Notes: a model not told the origin generated them from the sequence alone. Positions 25,570 through 35,188 are shown, counted from the first letter of the stretch. The stretch: DNA of 64,000 nucleotides from Bacteroidota bacterium (GCA_029573235.1 JAKQGX010000037.1:93397-157396), one strand, 5' to 3'. Numbers and translations: made by a program.

Positions 25570-27312
25570 TTATTCGCTGTCGCTATCATTGGCATCTTCT
25601 TTATCCTGTTGGTCTTTTAATCGTTGCTGATGCTTCTCTGCCGGCGTGGGTTTACGTACCCAGTTGTTGGGGTACGATTTAAAGGTGCCGCCACTGGCAA
25701 ATTGTTCGGCTGATATTTTATCATCCATATAGTCTGCCAACAGACGGAATGCGGCTGGATTTTCTTTTTTTAATATCAGCAGTGCTGCATTAGTACCTGC
25801 TTTTACCGCTATGGGAACACCACCTCCCAATTCTGCCCAATGCCCGCCCAACAAAAGATTTTTTATAGGCGTGTGGTAGTGGGCAATATGGTTTTGCATA
25901 TTCTTTTTTCCGGGCTTAGCCCCCATCATAGTACCATTTTTATTGCCGGTATAGCGCCAGTGTGTTACAGGTGTGGCTACATCATAAAAGAGTATGTGTG
26001 ACCGCAACGTAGGCGCCATCAGCTTCTCTACCCGTTCAATGAGTAGCAATGCGATCTCTTGTTTCAGTTGTTTATACGCTTCGTTTCGGATATAGTTGCC
26101 CTGCTCATCGCGCGTGGTCATCCAGCCGTCTTTAAACGACATGTAAGCCGGCATAAAAATAGTCAGGGTACCACAACCTTCTGGAGCCAATGTCTTATCC
26201 CGTAATGAAGGCGCCAGTATGATGATTTCACTTTTCGTAGGGTCACCGCCGGAGTGCTCTTCTTTACCGGCGTCTTCATTGGAGATATGCACCAACTCTT
26301 CTCCAAAACCCAACGTCTCTGTAGGGCAATCCAATGCAATAGAAATGGTCAGCGAGCTGCTATACATATCCGCCTCCTGCAATTTCTTTCGAAAAGCATC
26401 ACTGATGGTTTCTTTGGGAAGCATTTTATCGTATAGTGTTTCTACATCACAGGCAGCTATTACATATTTTGCACTCAGCAAATATTCTTTTCCACTGCGC
26501 ATGGCTCTCACTCCCGTAGCCACTCCGTTTTCTATCACAATTTGGGTTACGGCAGCACGGCAGTATATATCATTTTGATAGTACCTTATGATATGCTCCA
26601 ACCATTCCGGCAGCACTTGCCCACCACCTTCCGGAGGGCTTTGGAAATCGCCATAATATGCCCATCCTATGGGTACCATACATCCAATCACTTCACCATC
26701 GGCCGCAAATACATCATGCAATTTTTGTTCTTTAAAATATCGGTTCAGCCCTTTACGTACGCCCTTCTCACCCGAATATCCCAAGTGTGGGATGAACGCC
26801 ATTCCAAATTTTATCAAAGGCAGTTTGTTGCGCATACGTTCCCAAAAAGTCATGCTCTCTTCCGTGCGAAACACACTCCCGAAGTTTTCAAAAGCATGTC
26901 CTATTTTCTTAGCTGCTTTAAAAAATCGTTCAATCCCTTTTGCTTCATGAGGGTACTCCCGAATCCATTGCTGCTTCAACTCTTCAGGGTTGTTGGTCAG
27001 CAAATAATCGTGACGGTTGCCAATATACCTGCGGATTCTTTTTTGTGGTTTTGCTATCGGATAATCCTTCCCGAGAATAGAAAAAATCTTACCCGCCATT
27101 CCTTTCTCACCACATTGGTTCAGCCAGTGAATCGCCGTATCAAATCGGAAATGCTTTCGCCTAAACCCGGCTAAATAGCCCCCTACATGCGGTTCTTTTT
27201 CCAACACACATACCGAGTATCCGGCTTTGCTGAGCAAGGCTCCGGCAGTGAGGCCGCCCATGCCTGCACCGATTATTAAGACATCATACGTCGTTCGTTC
27301 AATATTTTGCAT
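25570..27312 (-). CDS. FAD-dependent oxidoreductase, phytoene desaturase / retinol saturase-like
   Basis: 580 residues. The N-terminal dinucleotide-binding motif DVLIIGAGMGGLTAGALLSK, followed by VLEKEPHVGGYLAGF, places it in the CrtI/CrtISO/RetSat superfamily. The C-terminal LLLGGHWAELGGGVPIAVKA is the matching flavin-closing motif. The family desaturates, isomerises or saturates polyenes such as carotenoids. The RetSat-like N-terminus (RFDTAIHWLNQ) fits the prolycopene isomerase/retinol saturase branch more than CrtI proper. No other carotenoid genes are adjacent, so the substrate is open. The last 20 residues are charged and disordered. Confidence 0.85.
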   Translation of the reverse strand: MQNIERTTYDVLIIGAGMGGLTAGALLSKAGYSVCVLEKEPHVGGYLAGFRRKHFRFDTAIHWLNQCGEKGMAGKIFSILGKDYPIAKPQKRIRRYIGNRHDYLLTNNPEELKQQWIREYPHEAKGIERFFKAAKKIGHAFENFGSVFRTEESMTFWERMRNKLPLIKFGMAFIPHLGYSGEKGVRKGLNRYFKEQKLHDVFAADGEVIGCMVPIGWAYYGDFQSPPEGGGQVLPEWLEHIIRYYQNDIYCRAAVTQIVIENGVATGVRAMRSGKEYLLSAKYVIAACDVETLYDKMLPKETISDAFRKKLQEADMYSSSLTISIALDCPTETLGFGEELVHISNEDAGKEEHSGGDPTKSEIIILAPSLRDKTLAPEGCGTLTIFMPAYMSFKDGWMTTRDEQGNYIRNEAYKQLKQEIALLLIERVEKLMAPTLRSHILFYDVATPVTHWRYTGNKNGTMMGAKPGKKNMQNHIAHYHTPIKNLLLGGHWAELGGGVPIAVKAGTNAALLILKKENPAAFRLLADYMDDKISAEQFASGGTFKSYPNNWVRKPTPAEKHQQRLKDQQDKEDANDSDSE

Positions 27313-27451
27313 TGGGGTAAATTACTGGTTTCAATGTAGTCGATAAGTGGGGGAAATGTTGATAAAAATGGATGGGGTCTCAGCGTTTCAATGGCTATTC
27401 AACTTGATTTGCGACGCTCCGTTCATCTACATTTCGCTATGCAGCATTTTT

Positions 27452-28054
27452 TTATAATACCGAATACGAAGCTAATTGTTTATTCCTCAAAAAATATTTA
27501 CCCAACACATCAAATTCCAAATTGACCTTACTTCCTGCTTCCAATGTTTGGAAAGTAGTATGTTCATAGGTATATGGAATAATAGTGACAGAAAAGTTAT
27601 TTTCTTGAAGTTGAAAAGCAGTGAGGCTCACACCATCAATGCAAATAGAGCCTTTTTCTATCATCAGCCCGGCGTACGCTTTCGGAAACTCAAATTGGTA
27701 AATACGATTGCTCATGCTGCCCGATACAGCCACACAAGTGCCCACCGTATCTACATGCCCTTGTACAAAATGCCCATCCAATCGGTCGCCTACTTTTAAG
27801 GCTCGCTCCAAATTAATAGCATCGCCTACTTGCCATCTGCCAATAGTAGTTTTGTTTATCGTTTCTTCTACAGCCGATACACAATAGCTATCTTCTGCTA
27901 AGGCTACTATGGTGAGGCAAATGCCATTGTGCGACACCGATTGATCTACCTTCAGCTCTGCTGCAAGTGGTGTAGCAATCCATATATCCAGCACGCCGTC
28001 ACGCATACTGATTTTTTTTACGTTGCCAATTGTTTCGATGATGCCAGTAAACAT
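27452..28054 (-). CDS. ribE: Riboflavin synthase, alpha subunit
   Basis: 200 residues with two tandem lumazine-binding domains. Repeat 1 starts MFTGIIETIGNV and contains VSHNGICLTI. Repeat 2 starts in GHFVQGHVDTVG and contains GSICIDGVSLTAF. It dismutates two 6,7-dimethyl-8-ribityllumazine molecules to riboflavin. Full length. The start is 10 bp after the stop of the upstream lipoprotein gene on the same strand, so the two are probably co-transcribed. The first riboflavin gene, ribBA, lies 26 kb away. Confidence 0.95.
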   Translation of the reverse strand: MFTGIIETIGNVKKISMRDGVLDIWIATPLAAELKVDQSVSHNGICLTIVALAEDSYCVSAVEETINKTTIGRWQVGDAINLERALKVGDRLDGHFVQGHVDTVGTCVAVSGSMSNRIYQFEFPKAYAGLMIEKGSICIDGVSLTAFQLQENNFSVTIIPYTYEHTTFQTLEAGSKVNLEFDVLGKYFLRNKQLASYSVL

Positions 28055-28064
28055 GGTGTAGTTA

Positions 28065-28637
28065 TTATAGTTTCGTAGCCCTGCCTTTGTGAATACGAAT
28101 AGCCGTATCGCTTACCACTGTCCATTGTATCGAAAGCGTGTGGGTGAGGCTATCGCTGAGTCGGGTGATGGTGCCGGTAAGGGTATCTTGCGTGCGACAA
28201 AACAATTGCCCGTAGGCATAGGTTGAATCGTTTATTTTGATGGTGGTATCGGCATTGGCAGTAATGCCGTTGCGAAGGGTGGTAAAGAATAAGTCGTTGG
28301 TACAATAGCCACTCAGCTTCAATTTGTTTTTTCCTAAAGGTATTAATTGCAGTTGTACCGTCTGAAAAGCCTTGCTCGTATCCAACAGGTTGTCGATGCT
28401 GTAAACGCTATCAGTAAAGGTGTAATTCCCTTCAAACAAATCTGCCGAATAGATGCACACCGTACTATCCGCCACACCGGGGAAGTCCCAATTGTAATTG
28501 ACGGCTTGTGGGTCATTACAATATTTTCTGGAAGTGATACGGGGGTCGGTAGTTGGCGAAGGGTCTTTCCATTTTTCACAAGAAAGTAGCAGTAAGGATG
28601 CCAGGAAACCCATCATTCCATTTTTTAGTACACTCAT
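28065..28637 (-). CDS. Hypothetical lipoprotein with a calcium-loop-like N-terminal motif
   Basis: 190 residues. The signal peptide ends in the lipobox LLLLSC (C20). After it comes KYCNDPQAVNYNWDFPG then DSTVCIY, a form of the C-x-DP-x-A-x-NYN...D-x-x-CIY motif common in secreted Bacteroidota proteins, with its two cysteines likely paired. The rest is beta-rich with many Thr/Ser and looks like one small beta sandwich. It is upstream of and almost touching ribE, so co-transcription is likely, but no link to flavin metabolism is visible. Confidence 0.75.
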   Translation of the reverse strand: MSVLKNGMMGFLASLLLLSCEKWKDPSPTTDPRITSRKYCNDPQAVNYNWDFPGVADSTVCIYSADLFEGNYTFTDSVYSIDNLLDTSKAFQTVQLQLIPLGKNKLKLSGYCTNDLFFTTLRNGITANADTTIKINDSTYAYGQLFCRTQDTLTGTITRLSDSLTHTLSIQWTVVSDTAIRIHKGRATKL

Positions 28638-28721
28638 GCTAGGTTGGTTATTACAAAATCAGAAGGTTGTAAAAATAAGAAGATAGCCACAACAATTCGT
28701 ACGGCCTTAAAAATTGCATCA

Positions 28722-29978
28722 CTATCGGTTCAAGAGTATCTTGGCATAAAAACTCGGTTTGCGTAGTTGCTCCCTAAGGTCCAAATCGGTAAACATACTG
28801 CTAATCATGTTGCTCAACGAGGGGCTTTTTTCTGCCTTATTGACTACCATGTTAAACAACCACGGAAAACGACAAAGACGCTGCAATGTAGCACTGATAC
28901 GCAGTTCATCACCCAAGCGCCGATATAGTATATCGTCGTATTCTTGCTTCAGTCTTGCTGCCGAAAAATCTTGTTGAGGCGCGCACCTTGCTAAGGCTTC
29001 GCCCGCCAGCATACCACTGTACAAGGCGTTGCCAATACCCTCGCCACTGAAGGGGTCTATCAACCTTGCCGCATCACCGCAAAGCAGGTAGTTGTCTCCC
29101 GATAACGATTCGCGTTTCATACCCATTGGCAAGCCCCAGCCTTGAATTTTATTTTCTAAACGGGCATTAGCAAACCGATGACTGATAGTAGGGTTTTGCT
29201 CTATGGCTCGGAGCATTTGCTCCCGCAGGTTTATTTTTTTCTTGCGCAATACAGAACTTAAAATACCCACGCCCACATTAGCACGTCCATTGGGCAAGGG
29301 GAATATCCAAAAATATCCCGGCAATACTTCGGGCAAAAAATGCAATTCAATATATCCTTTTTCGTCCAAACCGGTAACACCTTGGTAATAGGCTCTCAGC
29401 CCCACCGAATAGGCTTTTTCAGCCGCGTCGTCGTTGATAATTTTCTTTCGCACCCAACTTTTATCTCCATCGCAGGCTACTATTACCGGTGCTTTTACCA
29501 CGTATTCTGTTCCCTCTTTTTCAAAACAAACCGATACCTCGTTTGGCTTTTTATCAATTGTTTTCAACGTCGCTCCTTCAAATATGGTAGCATATTGGCG
29601 GTTGATTTTACGGAATAAAAAATCATCGAAAACCAATCGGGGAGAGGTAAAACCCGGTGCCAGCTCACCTTCGCGCAAGGGGTCGCCATAGGGGATGCGC
29701 AAGGGTTTGCCATTGGGAGCCACAAAGATGATGCCTCTGCTGGGCGTGAAATGTTCCGGTTGCTGATATACCTCTTGCAACCATTGCGGATTGGCTTTTC
29801 GCAATACATGCGCCGACTTGCCACTGATGGCATCGCCACACACCTTATCCCGTGGAAAAGTTTCTTTCTCGATGATGACGTGCGGGATGCCTGCCATCGA
29901 CAAATAGATAGAAGTGCCTACTCCCGCCGGTCCGGCTCCTACAATAATTACGGGTGTGTCAATAGTAGTTGGTGTCAT
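28722..29978 (-). CDS. Geranylgeranyl reductase-family FAD-dependent oxidoreductase
   Basis: 418 residues. VIIVGAGPAGVGTSIYL is the FAD-binding start, FPRDKVCGDAISGK is the family-specific motif, and GDAARLIDPFSGEGIGNAL is the second FAD motif that marks the geranylgeranyl-reductase branch. The family reduces isoprenoid double bonds, or acts in similar flavin chemistry on lipids or quinone tails. It is near another polyene-type flavoenzyme (25.6 kb), but on a separate transcript. The substrate cannot be told from sequence. The 192 bp upstream to the next gene show nothing recognisable. Confidence 0.87.
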   Translation of the reverse strand: MTPTTIDTPVIIVGAGPAGVGTSIYLSMAGIPHVIIEKETFPRDKVCGDAISGKSAHVLRKANPQWLQEVYQQPEHFTPSRGIIFVAPNGKPLRIPYGDPLREGELAPGFTSPRLVFDDFLFRKINRQYATIFEGATLKTIDKKPNEVSVCFEKEGTEYVVKAPVIVACDGDKSWVRKKIINDDAAEKAYSVGLRAYYQGVTGLDEKGYIELHFLPEVLPGYFWIFPLPNGRANVGVGILSSVLRKKKINLREQMLRAIEQNPTISHRFANARLENKIQGWGLPMGMKRESLSGDNYLLCGDAARLIDPFSGEGIGNALYSGMLAGEALARCAPQQDFSAARLKQEYDDILYRRLGDELRISATLQRLCRFPWLFNMVVNKAEKSPSLSNMISSMFTDLDLREQLRKPSFYAKILLNR

Positions 29979-30170
29979 GGTTATTGATCCATCAATGATG
30001 ATACAAAAGGATACGTGTTTTCTTTTTTTGTGTCCCGGCTTTTACTACAAGGATGAAGCAACAGTGGCGATGGCACCGTTCTACTTCGGATGCCGATGAA
30101 GCCTTTTTTACCTTCATTTTCCGCATCAAATGATTGCCGAAACAACAAGCCGAAGCGGCAAGCTATCCCA

Positions 30171-31805
30171 TTATACTTGAAATACACCTCCTTTCCATTC
30201 TTTTTCAATTGGCGCTTGATTGGCGGCTGCAATCGCTTCTGCAATGCGCAAGCGGGTATCAATCGGGTCAATGATTTCATCTACCCACAGTCGCGCTGCT
30301 GCATAATATGGAGTTGTTTGTGACGTATATCGTTCGGTGATTTTAGTAAGCAGTTCTTTTTCCTTTTCGGGGTCAATGGTTTCCCCTTTTGCCTTCATCG
30401 ATGCTACTTGTATTTGCAACAAGGTTTTGGCTGCTTGCTCTCCACCCATTACTGCAATCTTGGCATTGGGCCAAGCGTAGATAAAACGAGGGTCGTATGC
30501 TTTGCCACACATGGCGTAGTTGCCTGCACCGTAAGAGTTGCCAATAATGATAGTGATTTTAGGCACTACCGAATTAGCTACAGCATTCACCAGTTTGGCA
30601 CCATCTTTTATAATACCGGCATGCTCGCTGCGACTACCCACCATAAAGCCCGTTACGTCTTGCAAGAACACCAATGGTATTTTTTTCTGATTGCAGTTTT
30701 GAATGAAACGTGCTGCTTTGTCGGCACTATCATTGTATATCACACCGCCCAATTGCATTTCTTTTTTACCACTTTTTACAATGGTTCTTTGGTTGGCAAC
30801 AATACCCACCGCCCATCCATCAATACGTCCGTAGCCGCATACAATGGTCTTTCCATAATCTTTTTTAAACTCATCAAACTCGCTCTTATCTACGATGCGG
30901 TGTATCACGTCCAATATATCATAGGGTTTGCTATTGTCCACACTCACCAAGCCATATATTTCTTGTGGGTCTTTTTGCGGGGGCTCCGGCTTCACGCGGT
31001 CAAAACCGGCATGTTCAGTATCGCCCAGCTTGTCCATAATGCGTTTCACCTGATCCAAACATTCTTGTTCTGTATTGAATTTATAATCGGCAATACCGCT
31101 AATCTCAGTATGGGTTTTGGCACCGCCCAAGGTTTGTATATCGATATCTTCACCGATGGCAGCTTTTACCAAATATGGACCTGCTAAAAAGATAGAGCCA
31201 TTCCCTTCTACCATTAGTGTTTCATCGCTCATTATCGGAAGGTAGGCACCACCGGCTACACAACTGCCCATTACAGCAGCAATCTGCGTAATGCCCATGG
31301 CGCTCATCACGGCGTTGTTGCGAAAGATGCGCCCAAAATGTTCTTTGTCGGGAAAAATTTCATCTTGCATGGGCAGATACACACCCGCGCTATCTACAAT
31401 ATAGATAACCGGCAGTCTGTTCTCCATGGCTATTTCTTGCAAACGCAGGTTTTTCTTTCCGCTTATCGGAAACCATGCACCTGCTTTCACTGTATTGTCG
31501 TTGGCGATAATCATACAGCGACGACCACTTACATAACCTACGCCGCCCACGGTGCCTCCACTGGGGCAGCCGCCTTCATCGGCATACATTTCCCAGCCGG
31601 TAAAAGAACCTATTTCGGAAAAAGTGCTGCCTTCATCTATCAAATATTGGATACGCTCTCTGGGTGTAAGTTTCCCTTTTTCTTTCGCTTTTTCTACCGA
31701 TTTCTTACCTCCTCCCAAAGCCACTTGTGCATGTCGTTGCTTCATCTGGCTGACGGCCAACTTCATCGCATCTTCATTTTTATTAAATTCCAAATTCATG
31801 TTCAT
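30171..31805 (-). CDS. Acyl-CoA carboxylase beta (carboxyltransferase) subunit
   Basis: 544 residues with two crotonase-fold halves. N-half: GKLTPRERIQYLIDEGSTF, ANDNTVKAGAWFPISGKK and DSAGVYLPMQDEIFPD. C-half: FLQDVTGFMVGSRSEHAG and the oxyanion-hole region NSYGAGNYAMCGKAYDPRF. Overall it is closest to methylcrotonyl-CoA carboxylase beta subunits (leucine breakdown), but propionyl/acyl-CoA forms are possible. No biotin carboxylase or BCCP subunit is in the window. ATG 31805 is preferred to TTG 31823, because that TTG lies inside the -7 box. Confidence 0.88.
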   Translation of the reverse strand: MNMNLEFNKNEDAMKLAVSQMKQRHAQVALGGGKKSVEKAKEKGKLTPRERIQYLIDEGSTFSEIGSFTGWEMYADEGGCPSGGTVGGVGYVSGRRCMIIANDNTVKAGAWFPISGKKNLRLQEIAMENRLPVIYIVDSAGVYLPMQDEIFPDKEHFGRIFRNNAVMSAMGITQIAAVMGSCVAGGAYLPIMSDETLMVEGNGSIFLAGPYLVKAAIGEDIDIQTLGGAKTHTEISGIADYKFNTEQECLDQVKRIMDKLGDTEHAGFDRVKPEPPQKDPQEIYGLVSVDNSKPYDILDVIHRIVDKSEFDEFKKDYGKTIVCGYGRIDGWAVGIVANQRTIVKSGKKEMQLGGVIYNDSADKAARFIQNCNQKKIPLVFLQDVTGFMVGSRSEHAGIIKDGAKLVNAVANSVVPKITIIIGNSYGAGNYAMCGKAYDPRFIYAWPNAKIAVMGGEQAAKTLLQIQVASMKAKGETIDPEKEKELLTKITERYTSQTTPYYAAARLWVDEIIDPIDTRLRIAEAIAAANQAPIEKEWKGGVFQV

Positions 31806-31820
31806 TGTTGTGTTAAGGGG

Positions 31821-31828
31821 CAAAGATA
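31821..31828 (-). promoter_or_regulatory. -7 box (TATCTTTG) for the acyl-CoA carboxylase gene
   Basis: Minus-strand TATCTTTG, a full consensus match, 15 nt before ATG 31805. It overlaps the alternative TTG start and so decides the start call. No -33 is visible. Confidence 0.55.
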
Positions 31829-31913
31829 GATTTTAAGTAAAAAGTAAAAAGTGGAAACTGAAAATTCCAAAGTGGGGCGCCATTCGCAGATGATGACAAC
31901 CTTCCTACTAAAA

Positions 31914-33599
31914 TTAGGAAGGCATTTTAGGAATAGCCGCTACCAACTTTTGTGTGTATGCTTGCTGTGGTGATTGTAATATTTCGGTAGCGTCGCCCTG
32001 TTCTACCAGTACTCCTTGTTGCATCACAAGCACACGATCGCTGATGTATTGCACTACCGATAAGTCGTGCGAGATAAACAAATAGGTAAGCCCAAGGCTG
32101 CTTTGCAAGTCTTTTAATAGGTTTAAGATTTGAGCCTGTACACTTACGTCTAATGCGGATACGCTTTCATCGCAGATCAATAATTTGGGGCGTACCGATA
32201 AGGCTCTGGCAATGCCTATACGTTGGCGTTGCCCTCCGGAGAATTGGTGCGGATAGCGATGGAAAGAATCGGGTGGCAACTGCACCAATGATAATAAACG
32301 CAAGGCTTCCGTTTTTAACGCATTCGTTGGGACGATATGATGCACTTTCATCGGCTCCATGAGCAATTCACCAATGCTACGCCTCGGGTTCAATGAGGCA
32401 TATGGGTCTTGAAAAATGAGTTGTATTTCGGTGCTGAGTTTTTTCCGCTCCTGTGGAGAAAGGTGCGCAATATCTTGCTGATGGTAATAGATGGTGCCAC
32501 TTTGCACAGTTTGTAAGCCCATTATCGCACGGCTCAACGTGCTTTTACCACAACCACTTTCACCTACTAATCCCAGCACTTCTCCCTGTTTCAGTTCGAA
32601 GCTCATCTGTTGTACAGCAGGGAAGTAGGAGGTGGGTTTGCCCCACCAGTTTCGCTCTTGTACGAACGAAATTTGAAGGTCTTTTACTTTCAGCAAAACC
32701 TTATCGGAATGGGGGAGAGAAGGATGTTGCTTCACTTCCGGTAGCTGCGTTGCTTGCAAAAAATCACTCACGGTTGGTAAGAAATTTCCTTTGTCTTTTT
32801 CGGTTGGCTTGCAAGCCAAGAGTGCTTTTGTATAGGGATGTTGAGGTTGATGTATCACTTGCGCGATACTTCCTATTTCTACCATTTCTCCTTTGTACAA
32901 TACCATCACCTCATCGGCTATTGAGGCCGCCAATGCTAAGTCGTGAGTAATAAAAATCATCCCGCTTTGAAACTGTTGTTGCAACTGTTGCATGAGTTTG
33001 ATGATTTCTTGTTGTACCGTAACATCCAACGCGGTAGTAGGTTCGTCACAGATGAGTAAGTCTGGCTCGTTGCACATGGCCATGGCTATCATTACCCGTT
33101 GTTTTTGTCCTCCCGACATTTCGTGAGGGTATTTGTGATAGGCATTTTCGGGATGTGGGATTTGCGCTTTTTGCAACCAATGTATCGCAAGTGCTTTGGC
33201 TTCTTTTGCGGTAATGGTTTGATGCAAAAGAAGGGCTTCTTGCAATTGTTTCCCAATGGTCATCACCGGATTTAAGGCACTCATGGGTTCTTGGAAAACC
33301 ATGCTCATTTCTTTGCCCCTGAAACGATAATCGGCAACATTATTATGTGCAGATGGATAGGTGTAACGCCTAGTCCTCGTTTGAAAATGAATGCTACCAT
33401 TTACTGAAGCTGTTGTGGGTAGCAATCCCATCAATGCCAATGCTGTTAATGATTTTCCGGAGCCGCTTTCGCCCACGATAGCCAATACCTTCCCTTTTTT
33501 TAAGGAAAAATGGAGTTGGTTTACCGCTATGATTGCTTCTTGCGTAGGCTGCGTAAACGCTATTTGTAAGTTGTGCACGGAAAGGAGCGCATCATCCAT
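31914..33599 (-). CDS. Fused dual ATPase of a dipeptide/oligopeptide-type ABC importer (DppD-DppF / YejF-like)
   Basis: 561 residues made of two complete ATPase domains. Domain 1 (about 1-270): Walker A GESGSGKS, signature MSGGQKQR, Walker B LLICDEPTTALD. Domain 2 (about 305-560): Walker A GESGCGKS, signature FSGGQRQRIG, Walker B LLICDESVSALD. Each is followed by the oligopeptide-type C-terminal extension (QHPYTKALL and QAYTQKLV). The SD in place of the usual PT of Walker B in domain 2 is mild. No permease or binding protein gene is adjacent. ATG 33599 (MDDALLSVHNLQIAF) fits the family start better than the longer frame. Confidence 0.9.
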   Translation of the reverse strand: MDDALLSVHNLQIAFTQPTQEAIIAVNQLHFSLKKGKVLAIVGESGSGKSLTALALMGLLPTTASVNGSIHFQTRTRRYTYPSAHNNVADYRFRGKEMSMVFQEPMSALNPVMTIGKQLQEALLLHQTITAKEAKALAIHWLQKAQIPHPENAYHKYPHEMSGGQKQRVMIAMAMCNEPDLLICDEPTTALDVTVQQEIIKLMQQLQQQFQSGMIFITHDLALAASIADEVMVLYKGEMVEIGSIAQVIHQPQHPYTKALLACKPTEKDKGNFLPTVSDFLQATQLPEVKQHPSLPHSDKVLLKVKDLQISFVQERNWWGKPTSYFPAVQQMSFELKQGEVLGLVGESGCGKSTLSRAIMGLQTVQSGTIYYHQQDIAHLSPQERKKLSTEIQLIFQDPYASLNPRRSIGELLMEPMKVHHIVPTNALKTEALRLLSLVQLPPDSFHRYPHQFSGGQRQRIGIARALSVRPKLLICDESVSALDVSVQAQILNLLKDLQSSLGLTYLFISHDLSVVQYISDRVLVMQQGVLVEQGDATEILQSPQQAYTQKLVAAIPKMPS

Positions 33600-33716
33600 G
33601 GAGAAGTACTTCGAAAAAATATGGGTACTAAGGTAATGCCTAAACAAATAGCTGCCAATGGAATTATTGCGCCACGTAAAGTGCCGAATAATAGGGCAGA
33701 ATCTTTTTTGTGAAGA

Positions 33717-34883
33717 TTAGCCTTTACGTCTTTTCAGTTCTTTGTTGATGAGTGTTAGCTCCCTTCCTGTTTGTCCGGCTACAGAAGTATTTTCTTGTGC
33801 GCGGCGCATTAGGTAAGGAACCACATCTTTTACCGGCCCATAAGGCATGTATTTCGCAACTTTATATCCGGCGTTTGATAGGTTGAAAGAAATATTATCA
33901 CTCATCCCGAATAGCTGTGAAAAATAGACTTTGGTTGTATTGCGAGGGATGTTGTGTTCGTCTAAATAGGTAGCGGCTAATAAATTGCTTTGCTCGTTGT
34001 GTGAGCCAATAAACAATTCTAAAGTGTCTAAATGTTGTAAGCAATAAAGAGTAGCGGAATCAAAATCTCGGTCGGTAGCAGCTTTGTCGGGTTGGATGGG
34101 AGAGGGGTAGCCCATCAATTGAGCCCGTTCTCTTTCTTTTTCCATATAAGCACCTCTCACCAACTTGGAGCCAAAGATGTATCCTTTTTGTAAAGCAGTT
34201 TGATGGTCTTTTTTCATGTTGGCCAGCGATGCGTGGCAATAGAGTTGGTAGGTGTTATAAACGATGGCTTTTTCTTTGTTGTAGCGTACCATCATAATTT
34301 CAGCTAGCTGGTCAACGGCTTTCTGAATCCAAGTTTCTTCTGCATCTATTAATACACGGATATTGTTTTTATAACCGGCAGCGCAAAGCTTATCTACACG
34401 TGCAATAGCGCGGTGCCATTCTTGTTGTTCTACATCTGATAAAGTTTCGTTGGCATGTATTTTTTCCAGTAATCCAAAGCGGGCAAACCCGGTTATTTTC
34501 ACACTGGCAAAAGGTGTGTTGGGCTGTGTAGCAGCAAAGTCAATAGCTTTAATAAACTCAGGTACTGCTTTGTCAAATTCCACTTCTGCATCTTTCCCTT
34601 CAACGCTATAATCCAAGATGATGTTCATGTTGAATTTTGCCATTTTATATGCAGTGTTTGCTGCCTCTTCCAGATTTTCGCCACCACAGAATTGTTTGAA
34701 AATGGTGTTCTTTATGGCTTTCTTTACAGGTAACCCTACTTTTATAGACCATTGTGTAAGTTTAATGCCCAATGCGGATATAGTGGGCATGTGCATGGCA
34801 CTAAATAAGAACTGTGCTTGTTTTAATTCTGAAGTTGATTTGTATTGGAAAGCAATTTCGGTGTTGTTGAAATCAGGAAGCAT
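33717..34883 (-). CDS. Proline dehydrogenase
   Basis: 388-residue FAD-dependent monofunctional proline dehydrogenase, oxidising proline to pyrroline-5-carboxylate and passing electrons to the quinone pool. The TIM-barrel motifs are present: ILDYSVEGKD, LIDAEETWIQKAVDQ, GSKLVRGAYMEKERERA, FIGSHNEQSN and FSQLFGMSDNISF. YLMRRAQENTSV near the C-terminus carries the substrate-carboxylate arginines. The partner P5C dehydrogenase is not in the window. A -7 box sits just upstream. Confidence 0.92.
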   Translation of the reverse strand: MLPDFNNTEIAFQYKSTSELKQAQFLFSAMHMPTISALGIKLTQWSIKVGLPVKKAIKNTIFKQFCGGENLEEAANTAYKMAKFNMNIILDYSVEGKDAEVEFDKAVPEFIKAIDFAATQPNTPFASVKITGFARFGLLEKIHANETLSDVEQQEWHRAIARVDKLCAAGYKNNIRVLIDAEETWIQKAVDQLAEIMMVRYNKEKAIVYNTYQLYCHASLANMKKDHQTALQKGYIFGSKLVRGAYMEKERERAQLMGYPSPIQPDKAATDRDFDSATLYCLQHLDTLELFIGSHNEQSNLLAATYLDEHNIPRNTTKVYFSQLFGMSDNISFNLSNAGYKVAKYMPYGPVKDVVPYLMRRAQENTSVAGQTGRELTLINKELKRRKG

Positions 34884-34899
34884 AACAGTGTTTGGGGTG

Positions 34900-34907
34900 C
34901 AAAATTA
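34900..34907 (-). promoter_or_regulatory. -7 box (TAATTTTG) for proline dehydrogenase
   Basis: Minus-strand TAATTTTG, 16 nt before the ATG at 34883. No -33 is seen. Confidence 0.45.
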
Positions 34908-35180
34908 AGCGAATTATTATCATAATAATGATGGAAAGTTACCCTTAGATAATTTTGGGTATGAGTGAAACTGGAGACTAGTGTAGAAAGTGAGATTATG
35001 ATAACGACTACAAAAATCTATTGTTGGATTAGCAATGCACGCTCTGTGATTTTGAATACGATGAACCGAAAAGGTTGCTTTTGAAAGGAGCAATGAGATG
35101 ATACAATAAAGATAATTTTTTGACTTCAATTGGGATAATATTTTTTTACATAAAGGAGTAGTATTTATCAAGTAGATTGA

Positions 35181-35188
35181 TATCTTTG
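35181..35188 (+). promoter_or_regulatory. -7 box (TATCTTTG) for the first T9SS cargo gene
   Basis: TATCTTTG, a full consensus match, 25 nt before ATG 35214. It gives a leader of roughly 20 nt ending in the A-rich stretch AACTAAAAGAAAATTAAG, typical before Bacteroidota starts. Confidence 0.55.

Noticed and set aside
26542..27174. Plus-strand open frame of 210 codons
   Set aside because: Lies wholly opposite the conserved FAD-dependent oxidoreductase (25570-27312); its translation has no domain or signal and looks like an antisense shadow.
29981..30280. Minus-strand frame of 99 codons overlapping the end of the carboxylase gene
   Set aside because: Out of frame with the carboxylase C-terminus, basic low-complexity start, no recognisable family; the 192-bp gap is better read as non-coding.
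30408..31187. Plus-strand open frame of 259 codons
   Set aside because: Antisense to the acyl-CoA carboxylase beta subunit, whose motifs are clear in the other direction.
31900..31922. Hairpin CCTTCCTA/TAGGAAGG at the end of the fused ATPase gene as a terminator
   Set aside because: One arm contains the stop codon and no T-run follows on the minus strand, so it does not qualify.
34920..35171. Minus-strand frame of 83 codons in the divergent gap before the T9SS genes
   Set aside because: No promoter box of its own, no domain, and it occupies the region expected to hold regulatory DNA of two divergent genes.
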